Assembly (NCBI GenBank): GCA_002284895.1
Contig: CP015605.1
Location: 1,302,001 to 1,366,000, forward strand
Length of the DNA stretch: 64,000 nt
Reading direction: 5' to 3'
From: Actinobacteria bacterium IMCC19121
GTDB lineage: Bacteria > Actinomycetota > Actinomycetes > Nanopelagicales > Nanopelagicaceae
In this document: piece by piece, positions 33,805 through 42,678 of the stretch
How positions within the stretch are numbered: position 1 is the stretch's first letter
How the letters are laid out: each line of letters starts with the position of its first letter
The notes under the pieces: generated by a model
Database searches by the model: none
What the model saw: only the letters and a program-made list of their open reading frames with translations
What the model was told of the DNA's origin: nothing
Position numbers and translations under genes: made by a program

Positions 33805-35913
33805 GTGCTTCCTGCTGATCCCCGAACCCTTGGTGCCACCGTTACTGAGGGCGGAACTAACTTTGCCATCTGGTCCAATGCCGCCGATGCAGTGGAGCTT
33901 TGCCTATTCAACGAGGTCAATGGCAAGTTAGTTGAAACTCGTTTTGCAATGTCACATCGCAACGGACCAATCTGGCACGGGTACTTAGCAGGCGTACGCC
34001 CGGGCCAACGCTATGGCTACCGTGTCTATGGCCCATGGCAACCAGAACATGGTGTTCGCTTTAACGCAGCCAAACTTCTCATTGATCCCTATACGCATTG
34101 CCTTGATGGGCAACTTCACTACGTCCCTGAAATCTATGGCCATGTTGCAACCGATGGTGTGGGAGCTGGTGATCTAACTATTCGCGATGATCGCGATAGC
34201 GCAGGAAAGGTTCCTTATAGCGTTGTTACTGATCACCGCGCTCGCGAGATCAATCGCCCACTAGTGCCATGGGCAAAGACAATAATTTATGAAGCACACG
34301 TGCAAGGCCTCACGGCTAAGAATTTAGAAATCCCAGAAAATGAGCGGGGCACTTATAAAGCTCTTGGTCATCCTTCAACGATTGCGCATTTAAAATCAAT
34401 TGGAACAACTGCACTAGAGCTATTGCCAATAGCAGCATCGGTTACTGAGCCTGGCATCTATGCACGAGGTCGAAAGAATTATTGGGGTTATAACTCTTTA
34501 GCATTTAGTGCTCCTAATGCTAACTACGCATCAACTAGTGATCCCATCTCAGAACTGCAAGTTGCAGTTGATCAACTCCATAACGCAGGCATTGAAGTGA
34601 TTTTAGATGTTGTTTATAACCACACCGCTGAAGGTGGAGTGGGCGGACCAACACTTTCTTACAAAGGAATAGATAACAAGGCTTACTATCGCCAAGATGC
34701 CCATGGAAATTACATTGATGTCACTGGTTGTGGAAATACTTTTGCGGCAAGTAATCCCCACTCTGTTCGACAAATCATTGATTCACTGCGTTGGTGGGTA
34801 GAAGTAATTGGTGTTGATGGGTTCCGCTTTGATTTAGCTACAGCCCTCTACACAAGCAATAGCGCCTTTAATTCATCCCTTATGTCTGCCATTGAATCCG
34901 ACTCAGTTCTGAGAAATCTCAAGATGATTGCAGAGCCTTGGGATATCTCCCGCTATTCACTCGGTGACTTCCCGCATCCGTGGCGCGAATGGAATGATGC
35001 TTATCGCGATTCAGTGCGCCAGTTCTGGCTTGGCGATCTAGAGCGTGGCTATGGTGAAGGCGTATCTGATATTGCAAACAGTATTAGCGGTTCTAGCTCA
35101 ATTTTTTATTACCGAGGACCCACTTCATCCATTAACTTCATTGCAGCCCATGATGGCTTCACCCTGCATGACATGGTCACCTATAACGCTAAACACAATG
35201 AAGCTAACTTAGAAAACAATGCCGATGGAAGTGATTCCAATAGATCGTGGAACGTTGGTATTGAAGGTGAAACAGATGATCTAGGTGTGAACACCATTAG
35301 GCATTGGCTCAAGAAATCGATGCTTGCAACTCTGATGCTCTCATCTGGTGTTCCGATGCTCAATATGGGCGATGAAGTAAGTCGCACGCAAAACGGTTCA
35401 AACAACGGCTACTCATTACCAATTGATTTTAAAGATGAAAGTGAGGCAACTCTGGGTGGTGGTTGGGCGTTGCCATGGGATTTGAGTGAACAAGGTAAAG
35501 ATATTTTGGCTGCGGTCCAAGAGTTGGCAAAGATTCGTGCAACCTATCTAGCCGATGTGACTTCAGAGTTCTTTACTGGAATCGTTGATGAAGGAACAAA
35601 GCGTAAAGATATTGCTTGGTTTTCTTTAGGTGGTCATGAAATGGGTGATGACCATTGGCAGGATGAAGAAAAACGCAGCATCACTGTTTTTGTTGAAGCA
35701 GATCCAAACCGAGGTCTGTTGCTTCTCATGAATTCATCTAATGCCGAAACCATTTTCACATTACCTGATCAAACGTGGGGCGAAGCTTTCCGCTGCATCT
35801 TTGATGCCGCCAAAGATGTTGCAACCTATGAGCCTGCAATTGCAGCTCCGCAAGCAAAAATCACTGTTGCTCAACACAGTGCTCAAGTCTGGTTAGTCAC
35901 TCGTACTAGGTAG
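33805..35913 (+). CDS. glgX: Glycogen debranching enzyme (isoamylase-type GlgX)
   Basis: It hydrolyses alpha-1,6 branch links in glycogen or phosphorylase limit dextrin. The 702-aa protein has an N-terminal CBM48 domain (TEGGTNFAIWSNAADAVELC) and a GH13 barrel with VILDVVYNHTAEG, the nucleophile in VDGFRFDLATAL, the acid/base glutamate in KMIAEPWDIS, and INFIAAHDGFTLHDM. The start is GTG. No clear ribosome-binding site or promoter is seen in the 82-nt divergent gap with etfB. Other glycogen genes are not in the window. Confidence 0.94.
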   Translation: MLPADPRTLGATVTEGGTNFAIWSNAADAVELCLFNEVNGKLVETRFAMSHRNGPIWHGYLAGVRPGQRYGYRVYGPWQPEHGVRFNAAKLLIDPYTHCLDGQLHYVPEIYGHVATDGVGAGDLTIRDDRDSAGKVPYSVVTDHRAREINRPLVPWAKTIIYEAHVQGLTAKNLEIPENERGTYKALGHPSTIAHLKSIGTTALELLPIAASVTEPGIYARGRKNYWGYNSLAFSAPNANYASTSDPISELQVAVDQLHNAGIEVILDVVYNHTAEGGVGGPTLSYKGIDNKAYYRQDAHGNYIDVTGCGNTFAASNPHSVRQIIDSLRWWVEVIGVDGFRFDLATALYTSNSAFNSSLMSAIESDSVLRNLKMIAEPWDISRYSLGDFPHPWREWNDAYRDSVRQFWLGDLERGYGEGVSDIANSISGSSSIFYYRGPTSSINFIAAHDGFTLHDMVTYNAKHNEANLENNADGSDSNRSWNVGIEGETDDLGVNTIRHWLKKSMLATLMLSSGVPMLNMGDEVSRTQNGSNNGYSLPIDFKDESEATLGGGWALPWDLSEQGKDILAAVQELAKIRATYLADVTSEFFTGIVDEGTKRKDIAWFSLGGHEMGDDHWQDEEKRSITVFVEADPNRGLLLLMNSSNAETIFTLPDQTWGEAFRCIFDAAKDVATYEPAIAAPQAKITVAQHSAQVWLVTRTR

Positions 35914-35930
35914 TAAGCAACCCATTCGAG

Positions 35931-35936
35931 TAAAGT
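35931..35936 (+). promoter_or_regulatory. -10 hexamer of leaderless fab operon promoter
   Basis: TAAAGT ends 7 nt before the fabD GTG in the short gap after glgX. This gives the fatty acid operon its own promoter. Confidence 0.5.
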
Positions 35937-35943
35937 AACAAAC

Positions 35944-36852
35944 GTGTTAGCAATTATTGCTCCGGGACAGGGTTCCCAAACTCCAGGAATGCTTAACTCT
36001 TGGGTGACAAATCCGGTATTTCATGAACTTCTCTCTCAATGGTCAATGCGAATAGATTTAGATTTAATTGGACTTGGTACAAAAGCAGATACTGATGAAA
36101 TCAAAGACACAGCCAATGCCCAGCCACTCATCGTGGCTGCATCACTATTAGGCGCTCACGCACTTGGAATCAAGAATTTTGCATACACATCAGGTCACTC
36201 AGTTGGTGAACTTGCAGCAGCGGCTATCAGCGGTGCAATCTGTGATGAAGATGCGTTGCGTTTAGTGCGAGCACGTGGAATAGAGATGGCAAAAGCTGCA
36301 GCGCTCTCCCCCGCAGGAATGTCTGCAGTATTGGGCGGAGATCGCGAGGTTGTTTTGAAAAAATTAGAAGAACTTAAACTTGTAGCTGCAAACGATAATG
36401 GTGGCGGACAAATAGTTGCAGCTGGCGACTTAGCAGCACTTACCGCACTATCTGAAAATCCTCCCGAAGGGGCACGAGTTCGCGCGTTAGCAGTTGCTGG
36501 TGCATTTCACACAAGTTTTATGGAACCTGCCGTTGAGCCTTTGCGCACACTTGCAGCAACCATTCACACTGCCCCAACGACAATCTCAGTCATTTCTAAT
36601 AAGGATGGTGAAGTGGTGAGCGATGGAGCACAGGTGCTCACACGTATCGTTAATCAGATTGCTAATCCAGTGCGCTGGGACTTATGTATGCAAACACTTA
36701 AAAACTTAGGAGTTACGGGTGTCATTGAATTGCCACCGGCCGGAACTCTGGTTGGCTTACTCAAGCGCGGTGCTCCGGAGATCGAAACATTCGCCATTAA
36801 GAGTGCAGATGACCTATCTGCTGCTAAGGAATTCGCAGGAAGGCACGCATGA
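35944..36852 (+). CDS. fabD: Malonyl-CoA:ACP transacylase
   Basis: It moves malonyl from CoA to ACP for fatty acid elongation. The 302-aa protein has IIAPGQGSQTPGML near the start and the catalytic serine in YTSGHSVGELAAAA (GHSxG). The downstream histidine is in VAGAFHTSFMEPA. It is the first gene of fabD-fabH-acpP-fabF-accD6 and overlaps fabH by 4 nt. Confidence 0.96.
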   Translation: MLAIIAPGQGSQTPGMLNSWVTNPVFHELLSQWSMRIDLDLIGLGTKADTDEIKDTANAQPLIVAASLLGAHALGIKNFAYTSGHSVGELAAAAISGAICDEDALRLVRARGIEMAKAAALSPAGMSAVLGGDREVVLKKLEELKLVAANDNGGGQIVAAGDLAALTALSENPPEGARVRALAVAGAFHTSFMEPAVEPLRTLAATIHTAPTTISVISNKDGEVVSDGAQVLTRIVNQIANPVRWDLCMQTLKNLGVTGVIELPPAGTLVGLLKRGAPEIETFAIKSADDLSAAKEFAGRHA

Positions 36853-37868
36853 AGATCAAGACTTCACCAACGACTAACAGTGCCATTCTCTCTGTTGGTT
36901 CCTATCGCCCTAAGCGTTTAGTTCCTAACTCTGAAATTGTTGATCGTATTGAATCAAGTGATGAATGGATTCAGCAGCGCACAGGAATCGAATCACGGCG
37001 CTTTGCTGGCCCTGATGAAACTGTCATCACCATGGCCAAGGCTGCATGTGAAAGTGCACTCAAGCGAGCCAACCTCACTATGGCCGATATCGACACTTTG
37101 ATTCTTTCTACTATTTCTTATCCCTATCAGGCACCTAGTGCTGCAACTGAGCTGATTAATGAACTTGGAAATCCAAAAGCTGCAGCTTTTGATATCAGTG
37201 CAGCGTGTGCTGGCTTTTGTTACGGCGTTGGCATGGCCAGTGATTTGGTGCGCGGTGGAACTTCGAAAAATGTCTTAGTTGTTGGCGTTGAAAAGCTTTC
37301 TGACTTTACTGACCCAGATGATCGCGCAACTGCATTTATTTTTGCTGATGGTGCAGGAGCAGTTGTTATAGGACAAAGTACAGAAGCAAAAATTGGGCCA
37401 ACAATCTGGGGTTCAGATTCAGACTCACGTGATGCAATTACATTGAACCCTGCCTACACAGAGTTTAGAAATGCTCCTGATAAAGGCGTTGCCCAATTAG
37501 GCTGGCCAAATATTTCACAGCAAGGTCAAACTGTTTTTCGTTGGGCTGTGTACTCCATGAGCAAGGTTGGACTAAAGGCATTGGAGTCTGCAGGGTTGGG
37601 CGTTAATGATCTTGATGTATTTATCCCCCACCAAGCAAATATTCGCATCATTGAAACAATGGTGAAGGAAATGAAGTTGCCAGACACAGTTTTGGTTGCA
37701 GATGACATTCGTGTGAATGGAAATACTTCTGCAGCATCAATTCCACTAGCAATGGATGTCCTGCTTGAAAAACATCCCGAGATGCACGGCAAATTAGCGT
37801 TGCTCATTGGCTATGGGGCTGGCCTGGTTTATGCGGGGCAAGTCGTGCAGCTACCGCCTGCACCCTGA
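36849..37868 (+). CDS. fabH: Beta-ketoacyl-ACP synthase III
   Basis: It starts fatty acid synthesis by condensing an acyl-CoA primer with malonyl-ACP. The Cys-His-Asn triad is visible in DISAACAGFCYGVG, FIPHQANIRI and RVNGNTSAASIPL. At 339 aa the length is normal. In Actinobacteria this enzyme often prefers branched primers derived from the valine/leucine/isoleucine pathway, which is also encoded in the window. Confidence 0.95.
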   Translation: MKIKTSPTTNSAILSVGSYRPKRLVPNSEIVDRIESSDEWIQQRTGIESRRFAGPDETVITMAKAACESALKRANLTMADIDTLILSTISYPYQAPSAATELINELGNPKAAAFDISAACAGFCYGVGMASDLVRGGTSKNVLVVGVEKLSDFTDPDDRATAFIFADGAGAVVIGQSTEAKIGPTIWGSDSDSRDAITLNPAYTEFRNAPDKGVAQLGWPNISQQGQTVFRWAVYSMSKVGLKALESAGLGVNDLDVFIPHQANIRIIETMVKEMKLPDTVLVADDIRVNGNTSAASIPLAMDVLLEKHPEMHGKLALLIGYGAGLVYAGQVVQLPPAP

Positions 37869-37878
37869 GATTTATGAC

Positions 37879-37904
37879 ACTTACGCCTGTCAATACTCGT
37901 AAGT
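37879..37904. promoter_or_regulatory. Inverted repeat in the fabH-acpP gap
   Basis: ACTTACG and CGTAAGT form perfect 7-bp arms with a 12-nt spacer. Related half-sites (GTAAG/CTTAC) recur before fabF. It may be an operator or an RNA hairpin; there is no T run. Confidence 0.35.
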
Positions 37905-37977
37905 AAGCACTCCTTTCATAGAGAATTACCACCTGTTGATCTATTGAACTAATCGCTTGAGAAAAGGAACACATCAC

Positions 37978-38226
37978 ATGGCACTTGCACCAGCAGATGT
38001 ACTAGCAGGACTTAAAGAGATCGTTGAAGAAGTAGCCGGTATTCCAGCTGCATCAATTGAGCTTGATAAGAACTTCACTGAGGATCTAGAAGTAGATTCA
38101 CTAAGCATGGTTGAAGTTGTAGTTGCTGCAGAAGAGCGCTTTGGCGTGAAAATTCCTGATGAGGCTGTAACTGATCTCGTCACAGTTGGCGATGCAGTTA
38201 ATTTCATCGTCAACGCAGCTAAGTAA
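37978..38226 (+). CDS. acpP: Acyl carrier protein
   Basis: ACP carries growing acyl chains on phosphopantetheine. I place the start at ATG 37978 (MALAPADVLAGLKEI), with AAGGAA 9 nt upstream, giving 82 aa. The attachment serine is in FTEDLEVDSLSMVEVV. The longer open frame adds seven residues without support. The 109-nt gap before it contains an inverted repeat and probably a separate promoter for high expression. Confidence 0.96.
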   Translation: MALAPADVLAGLKEIVEEVAGIPAASIELDKNFTEDLEVDSLSMVEVVVAAEERFGVKIPDEAVTDLVTVGDAVNFIVNAAK

Positions 38227-38229
38227 GTA

Positions 38230-38241
38230 GTAAGAACTTAC
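38230..38241. promoter_or_regulatory. Short palindrome in the acpP-fabF gap
   Basis: GTAAG-AA-CTTAC forms a 5-bp dyad 5 nt before the fabF ATG, where a ribosome-binding site would be expected. Its half-sites match those of the inverted repeat at 37879-37904. The role is unknown. Confidence 0.25.
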
Positions 38242-38246
38242 CTTTC

Positions 38247-39482
38247 ATGTCTCGTCGCCGCGTTGTCGTCACCGGACTTGGTGCCACAACTCCTATTGGT
38301 GGGGATGTAACAACATCTTGGTCAGCCCTACTTGCTGGCACTAGCGGTGTTCGAAACCTGACTGAGGAATGGGCGCAAACTCTTCCCGTTCACTTTGCAG
38401 CTCGAGTTGCAGTTGAACCATCTGAGCAGATGGAGCGCGTTGAACTTCGGCGTCTAGATAGATCTGAACAATTTGCAATGATTGCATCGCGTGAGGCGTG
38501 GAAAGATGCTGGTTCACCTGATGTAGATAAAGAGCGCCTTGGTGTTGTAATCGCTTCAGGTATTGGCGGTGTAACAACGCTGCTTGATCAATATGACATT
38601 TTGCGTGAAAAGGGTGCGCGTCTAGTTAGCCCACACACGGTTCCAATGTTGATGCCAAATGGTCCTGCAGCAAATGTTGGTCTTGAACTGCAAGCTCGCG
38701 CGGGCGTTCACACACCAGTAAGTGCCTGTGCATCAGGTGCTGAAGCAATTGGTTATGCACTAGAGATGATTAGAAATGATCGCGCAGACATAGTTGTCAG
38801 CGGCGGTGTTGAGGCTGCGATCCACGCAATGCCAATGTCAGGTTTTGCTGCGATGAAAGCCCTATCAACTAGAAATGATGAACCACAGCGAGCATCTCGT
38901 CCTTATGATTTAAATCGAGATGGCTTTGTTTTGGGCGAAGGTGGCGGAATTTTAGTTCTAGAAGAGTATGAGCATGCAGTGGCACGTGGTGCCAAGATTT
39001 ACTGCGAAATCGCAGGACAAGGCTTAACCTCTGATGGTTATCACATCGCAGCCCCAGATCCAGATGGTGCTGGCGTGCAGAGAGCAGTGAAGTTTGCACT
39101 TCGTGATTCAGGTTTAACTACTAAAGACATCGTTCACTTAAATGCCCACGCCACTTCCACACCAGCCGGCGATGTTGCCGAAGCAAATGCTTTGCGCGCA
39201 GCACTTGGAGCAGATGCAGATCATGTTGCAGTTTCTGCAACTAAATCTATGACTGGGCACTTACTCGGTGGCGCAGGTGCCATTGAATCAGTCTTTATTG
39301 TTAAGACTTTGCAAGATCGCCTTGCTCCCCCAACAATTAATATCGATGATTTAGATCCAGCCGTCACTGTTGACGTGGTTCGCGATAAGCCCCGAGCACT
39401 TCCTGCCGGTGACATCGCAGCTCTTAATGACTCTTTTGGTTTCGGCGGCCACAACGTCGTATTGGTATTTAAGAGCATATAA
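38247..39482 (+). CDS. fabF: Beta-ketoacyl-ACP synthase II
   Basis: It elongates acyl-ACP with malonyl-ACP. The 411-aa protein has the catalytic cysteine in PVSACASGAEAIGYA and the two histidines in NAHATSTPAGD and KSMTGHLLGGAGAIE. The C terminus NDSFGFGGHNVVLVF is typical. It corresponds to KasA in the mycobacterial order fabD-acpM-kasA-kasB-accD6. Its stop is directly followed by the accD6 ATG. Confidence 0.96.
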   Translation: MSRRRVVVTGLGATTPIGGDVTTSWSALLAGTSGVRNLTEEWAQTLPVHFAARVAVEPSEQMERVELRRLDRSEQFAMIASREAWKDAGSPDVDKERLGVVIASGIGGVTTLLDQYDILREKGARLVSPHTVPMLMPNGPAANVGLELQARAGVHTPVSACASGAEAIGYALEMIRNDRADIVVSGGVEAAIHAMPMSGFAAMKALSTRNDEPQRASRPYDLNRDGFVLGEGGGILVLEEYEHAVARGAKIYCEIAGQGLTSDGYHIAAPDPDGAGVQRAVKFALRDSGLTTKDIVHLNAHATSTPAGDVAEANALRAALGADADHVAVSATKSMTGHLLGGAGAIESVFIVKTLQDRLAPPTINIDDLDPAVTVDVVRDKPRALPAGDIAALNDSFGFGGHNVVLVFKSI

Positions 39483-40874
39483 ATGCTAACTGCGCAGTTA
39501 GACCCACGCGATCCAGAAAGCCGTATCGCTCGCTTACTCGATGGCGGAAAGTTTGAATTCCTGATCCCCCGCACCGATTGCGGAATGGTTGCCGTTACAG
39601 GTGATATCAAAGGAAATAAAGTTGTTGTCTTCGCATCCGATGCCACAATTAAAAGTGGAGCTTTAGGCGTTGAAGGCTCAAAAGTAATCGTTACGGCTTA
39701 TAAAGCTGCGATGGGTGCTCAAGTTCCCATCATTGGTATCTGGCACTCAGGTGGTGCGCGATTAAGTGATGGTGTTGCATCCCTTGATGCCTTTGGAGAA
39801 GTTTTCCAATCAATGATCTCTGCAAGTGGACGTATCCCTCAGCTATCACTTGTTCTTGGACCCACAGCCGGTGGCGGTGCATACGGACCAGCACTTACTG
39901 ACATTGTTGTTCTATCTCCTGAAGGAAGAATCTTTGTTACTGGCCCTGATGTTGTTAAGAGCGTTACGGGTGAAGATACAGATATGGCCCTATTGGGTGG
40001 ACCAGAGGCGCATCGTAAAAACAGCGGCCTTGCACACATCATTGCTGCAGATGAAGATGAAGCAATAAATGACATCCGCACATTGACTGATCTTTTTTCT
40101 AATCAAGGTTTCATGAACGCAGAAGTTAAAGATATTGATCTTGCTGCCTTTGTTCCGCAATCAAAAGTGCGCACCTATGAAGTACATCCCTTAGTTGAGG
40201 CGATTCTAGATACCGATGCAGAACACATCGAGCTTCTATCCATGTGGGCACCCAACATGACAACAGTTCTTGGTCGTTTAGGTGGTGCAACTGTTGGTGT
40301 GTTGGCAAGCAACCCAGCACATATCGCTGGCGCACTTGATGCTGCAGCTGGTGAAAAGGCTGCGCGCTTTGTTCGCACTTGTGATGCATTTGGTATTCCA
40401 CTTATTGTTATTGCAGATGTCCAAGGATTCTTACCGGGTGCTGGACAAGAGTGGGAAGGTGCGGTTCGACGCGGTGCAAAGCTCTTGCATGCATTTGGTG
40501 AAGCAGTTGTCCCTCGAGTCACATTAATTACACGCCGTGCTTATGGCGGTGCCTATGTTGCAATGAATTCAAAAGCTCTAGGTGCCACACGTGTGTTTGC
40601 TTGGCCCAACGCTGAAGTATCAGTGATGGGAGCTGTTGCAGCCGTGCGAGTATTACATCGCCGTATTTTGGCAGATTTGCCAGTAGAACAACGTGAAGCA
40701 ATGGAGTTAGAGCTGGCGGCAGAACACGAGAAGATTTCTGGCGGAGTCACGCGCGCCGTTGAAATTGGCGCAGTGGATGAGATTATTGAGCCGGCAAAAA
40801 CACGAAGTGCATTAGCCAAAGTCATTGCCGAGGCACCTCATCGCCGTGGTGCTCACGGCAATATCCCGCTTTAG
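39483..40874 (+). CDS. accD6: Acyl-CoA carboxylase beta (carboxyltransferase) subunit, AccD6-like
   Basis: This subunit transfers the carboxyl group from biotin to acetyl-CoA or propionyl-CoA to make malonyl- or methylmalonyl-CoA. The 463-aa protein has two crotonase-fold halves with GGARLSDGVASLDAFGEVF, GPTAGGGAYGPALTD and ITRRAYGGAYVAMNSK. Its place at the end of the fab operon matches mycobacterial accD6, which supplies malonyl-CoA to FAS-II. The biotin-carrying alpha subunit is not in the window. It overlaps the convergent SIMPL gene by 4 nt. Confidence 0.9.
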   Translation: MLTAQLDPRDPESRIARLLDGGKFEFLIPRTDCGMVAVTGDIKGNKVVVFASDATIKSGALGVEGSKVIVTAYKAAMGAQVPIIGIWHSGGARLSDGVASLDAFGEVFQSMISASGRIPQLSLVLGPTAGGGAYGPALTDIVVLSPEGRIFVTGPDVVKSVTGEDTDMALLGGPEAHRKNSGLAHIIAADEDEAINDIRTLTDLFSNQGFMNAEVKDIDLAAFVPQSKVRTYEVHPLVEAILDTDAEHIELLSMWAPNMTTVLGRLGGATVGVLASNPAHIAGALDAAAGEKAARFVRTCDAFGIPLIVIADVQGFLPGAGQEWEGAVRRGAKLLHAFGEAVVPRVTLITRRAYGGAYVAMNSKALGATRVFAWPNAEVSVMGAVAAVRVLHRRILADLPVEQREAMELELAAEHEKISGGVTRAVEIGAVDEIIEPAKTRSALAKVIAEAPHRRGAHGNIPL

Positions 40875-41632
40875 TTTGTATTAAAAGTTACCGAAACTGT
40901 TGCGCTAACGGTCTTGTTGATTGTGCTTGTGTCATAAGCACCAAAATCTGCAGTCATTGTTGAATCAGGGGTTGTAATTTGGATTGGGCCTGCTTTGACG
41001 TTTACCAACGAACCAAGAGATCCACCCACAGCTTTAGTTAAAGATTCGGCACGAAGTTTTGCGTCTTTCATCGCTTCACTCATTAACTCTGGACGAAGCT
41101 CAGGCAAGTTTGAGATGTAGTACTGAGGTCCATAGTTATTTACGTTAATTCCAGTTCCTAGCAATGTGCCAATTCCTTGACTCAATTTTGAAACTAGTTG
41201 CACATCCTTTGTGCGAACTGTTACATCGCGAGAAGCACGGTAGGAAAGAATGCGTCCAGTTGAATTCCCATTGACATACTCTTCATTGGCATAAGTAGAA
41301 ACTGCACCTAGTGTAAGTGCATCAGCTGCAATACCGCCTTGAGTTAAATAGGAGGAAAGAGCTGCAACATCTGAATCTACTTTCTTCACAGCCGCACCAA
41401 CCGTTGGTGATGAAAGACTGACAGAGAGTGTCCAGACTGCATTATCTGCAACAGCACTAGTTTTGGCAGATCCTGTAACAGTAATTCCATTACCAGCGCG
41501 TGTTGCAAAGCCAGTTCCAACTTTAGTTAATCCAACACCAAGTGCGAGCGCAATGATTACTGCTGACACAATGATTGTTATTGCCTTACGGCGCTCTACA
41601 GTGATAATTGGGGATTCATTTAATTGGCTCAT
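40871..41632 (-). CDS. SIMPL-domain (DUF541) membrane-anchored protein
   Basis: A 253-aa protein with an N-terminal membrane anchor (TIIVSAVIIALALGVGL at about 19-35) and an extracytoplasmic SIMPL domain (GITVTGSAKTSAVADNAVWT; LMSEAMKDAKLRAESLTKAV). The domain occurs in oligomeric periplasmic or surface proteins linked to oxidative stress and signalling, but no biochemical role can be read from sequence. TAGAAT ends 6 nt before the ATG, so it has its own leaderless promoter. Confidence 0.85.
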   Translation of the reverse strand: MSQLNESPIITVERRKAITIIVSAVIIALALGVGLTKVGTGFATRAGNGITVTGSAKTSAVADNAVWTLSVSLSSPTVGAAVKKVDSDVAALSSYLTQGGIAADALTLGAVSTYANEEYVNGNSTGRILSYRASRDVTVRTKDVQLVSKLSQGIGTLLGTGINVNNYGPQYYISNLPELRPELMSEAMKDAKLRAESLTKAVGGSLGSLVNVKAGPIQITTPDSTMTADFGAYDTSTINKTVSATVSVTFNTN

Positions 41633-41638
41633 AGTTTT

Positions 41639-41644
41639 ATTCTA
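41639..41644 (-). promoter_or_regulatory. -10 hexamer of leaderless SIMPL gene promoter
   Basis: TAGAAT on the minus strand, near-consensus, ends 6 nt before the ATG. Confidence 0.55.
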
Positions 41645-41649
41645 TCGGA

Positions 41650-42159
41650 CTAAATTGCATGCAAACGCGCAGGTTCACCCATGCCAGCACTCCTAAATCT
41701 TTCTAGCTCTATATCCCAGGCACTTCCCATCGCCTGCAAAAGACCTTGTCGTATTGAATCTTCATCGAAAGCCTTTTGCATCACATTGTTAATTGCAAAT
41801 TCATTGAGGAGTACAGCCCCACTTAAATCTGTGATTGCTCTATGAAGTCCAAGTTCTGGTGTGAAGCGAAAGAGTTCGCCGCCGTTCTCATTTTCCTCAA
41901 GAACTTCGAAGTTTAAGTAATGCCAACTTCGCAATGTGCTGGCAATCTCTGCCCCAGATCCGCCGCGAGCTCTCCATTGGCATTTCGTCTTAAATGTGCC
42001 AACCATCAAGCTTTGCGGTTGCCAGTTCACTTGTGCATCTGCGCCCACGATATTTTGTATCGCCCAATCAATATGACGGCGCAGCGCAGAGGGTGCTGAG
42101 TGAATAGTAAGTAAGCCCCGCACCGATAATTGGGCAGAAGGCGTGACAAGACGTTGCAT
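41650..42159 (-). CDS. DUF3145 family protein
   Basis: A 169-aa protein matching the actinobacterial DUF3145 family: RGLLTIHSAPSALRRHIDWA, NWQPQSLMVGTFKTKCQWRA, GSAWDIELERFRSAGMGEPA. No catalytic motif or membrane segment is visible. The family is usually found next to the fatty acid operon, as here, so a link with lipid synthesis is possible but unproven. TAGGAG stands 6 nt before the ATG. Confidence 0.88.
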   Translation of the reverse strand: MQRLVTPSAQLSVRGLLTIHSAPSALRRHIDWAIQNIVGADAQVNWQPQSLMVGTFKTKCQWRARGGSGAEIASTLRSWHYLNFEVLEENENGGELFRFTPELGLHRAITDLSGAVLLNEFAINNVMQKAFDEDSIRQGLLQAMGSAWDIELERFRSAGMGEPARLHAI

Positions 42160-42421
42160 ACGAATCTCCTAGCAAGGGCGCCAAATGCGACCTTCCCCAG
42201 CTGCATTTGCTCTTACTAGTGCCTCAATTGAACACCGTGCACGCTCAAACTGTCCACCCCCACTTTAGGCATACGGCTCAGTAGGCGGTAGAGTTGACCT
42301 CAGTCGGACGCTTAATCAGTACCCGTTTCATGTAACACATATTCGGTATCGCTGGCGCAAGAGGAAGACCGTGAGCCGAGGATTTCTCGGAACACCCACA
42401 TATCGAAGGAAAAGTAAAAAC
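42160..42421. other. 262-nt divergent intergenic region before the cold shock gene
   Basis: No gene was found. The right half probably encodes the long structured 5' UTR that is usual for cold shock mRNAs, ending in AAGGAAAA before the cspA start. A TTGACC occurs near 42293, but no good -10 pairs with it at standard spacing. The left half holds the DUF3145 ribosome-binding site. Confidence 0.5.
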
Positions 42422-42625
42422 ATGGCAACAGGCACAGTTAAGTGGTTCAACTCTGAAAAGGGTTTCGGTTTCATTGCAGTTGATGGTGGCGGACAAGATG
42501 TATTCGTTCACTACTCAGCAATCCAAGGAAACGGTTACAAGTCCCTTGAAGAGGGTCAGGCAGTTTCATTTGAGGTCGTACAGGGTCCAAAGGGTCCTCA
42601 GGCTGATGCAGTTAATCCTGCCTAA
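42422..42625 (+). CDS. cspA: Cold shock protein (CspA family)
   Basis: A 67-aa single-stranded nucleic acid-binding protein and RNA chaperone. The two RNP motifs are [11 protein letters not shown] and DVFVHYSAI, after [12 protein letters not shown]. The ATG at 42422 gives the exact family length; the longer open frame upstream is the 5' UTR. A strong terminator follows 16 nt after the stop. Confidence 0.98.
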   Translation: MATGTVKWFNSEKGFGFIAVDGGGQDVFVHYSAIQGNGYKSLEEGQAVSFEVVQGPKGPQADAVNPA

Positions 42626-42641
42626 TTAAAACCGCTTTACA

Positions 42642-42678
42642 AATAACCCTCACTGGTAACAGTGGGGGTTATTTTTTT
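42642..42678. terminator. Intrinsic terminator between cspA and the M23 peptidase gene
   Basis: A 14-bp stem (AATAACCCTCACTG with CAGTGGGGGTTATT, one mismatch) and a GTAA loop are followed by seven T residues on the plus strand. The complementary strand also has an A-rich flank, so it may serve the convergent peptidase gene too. The peptidase stop codon lies inside the right arm. Confidence 0.93.

Noticed and set aside
42371-42421. 17-codon extension of the cold shock protein
   Set aside because: Family members start at MATGTVKWF; the upstream frame is ordinary 5' UTR and AAGGAA lies before the inner ATG.
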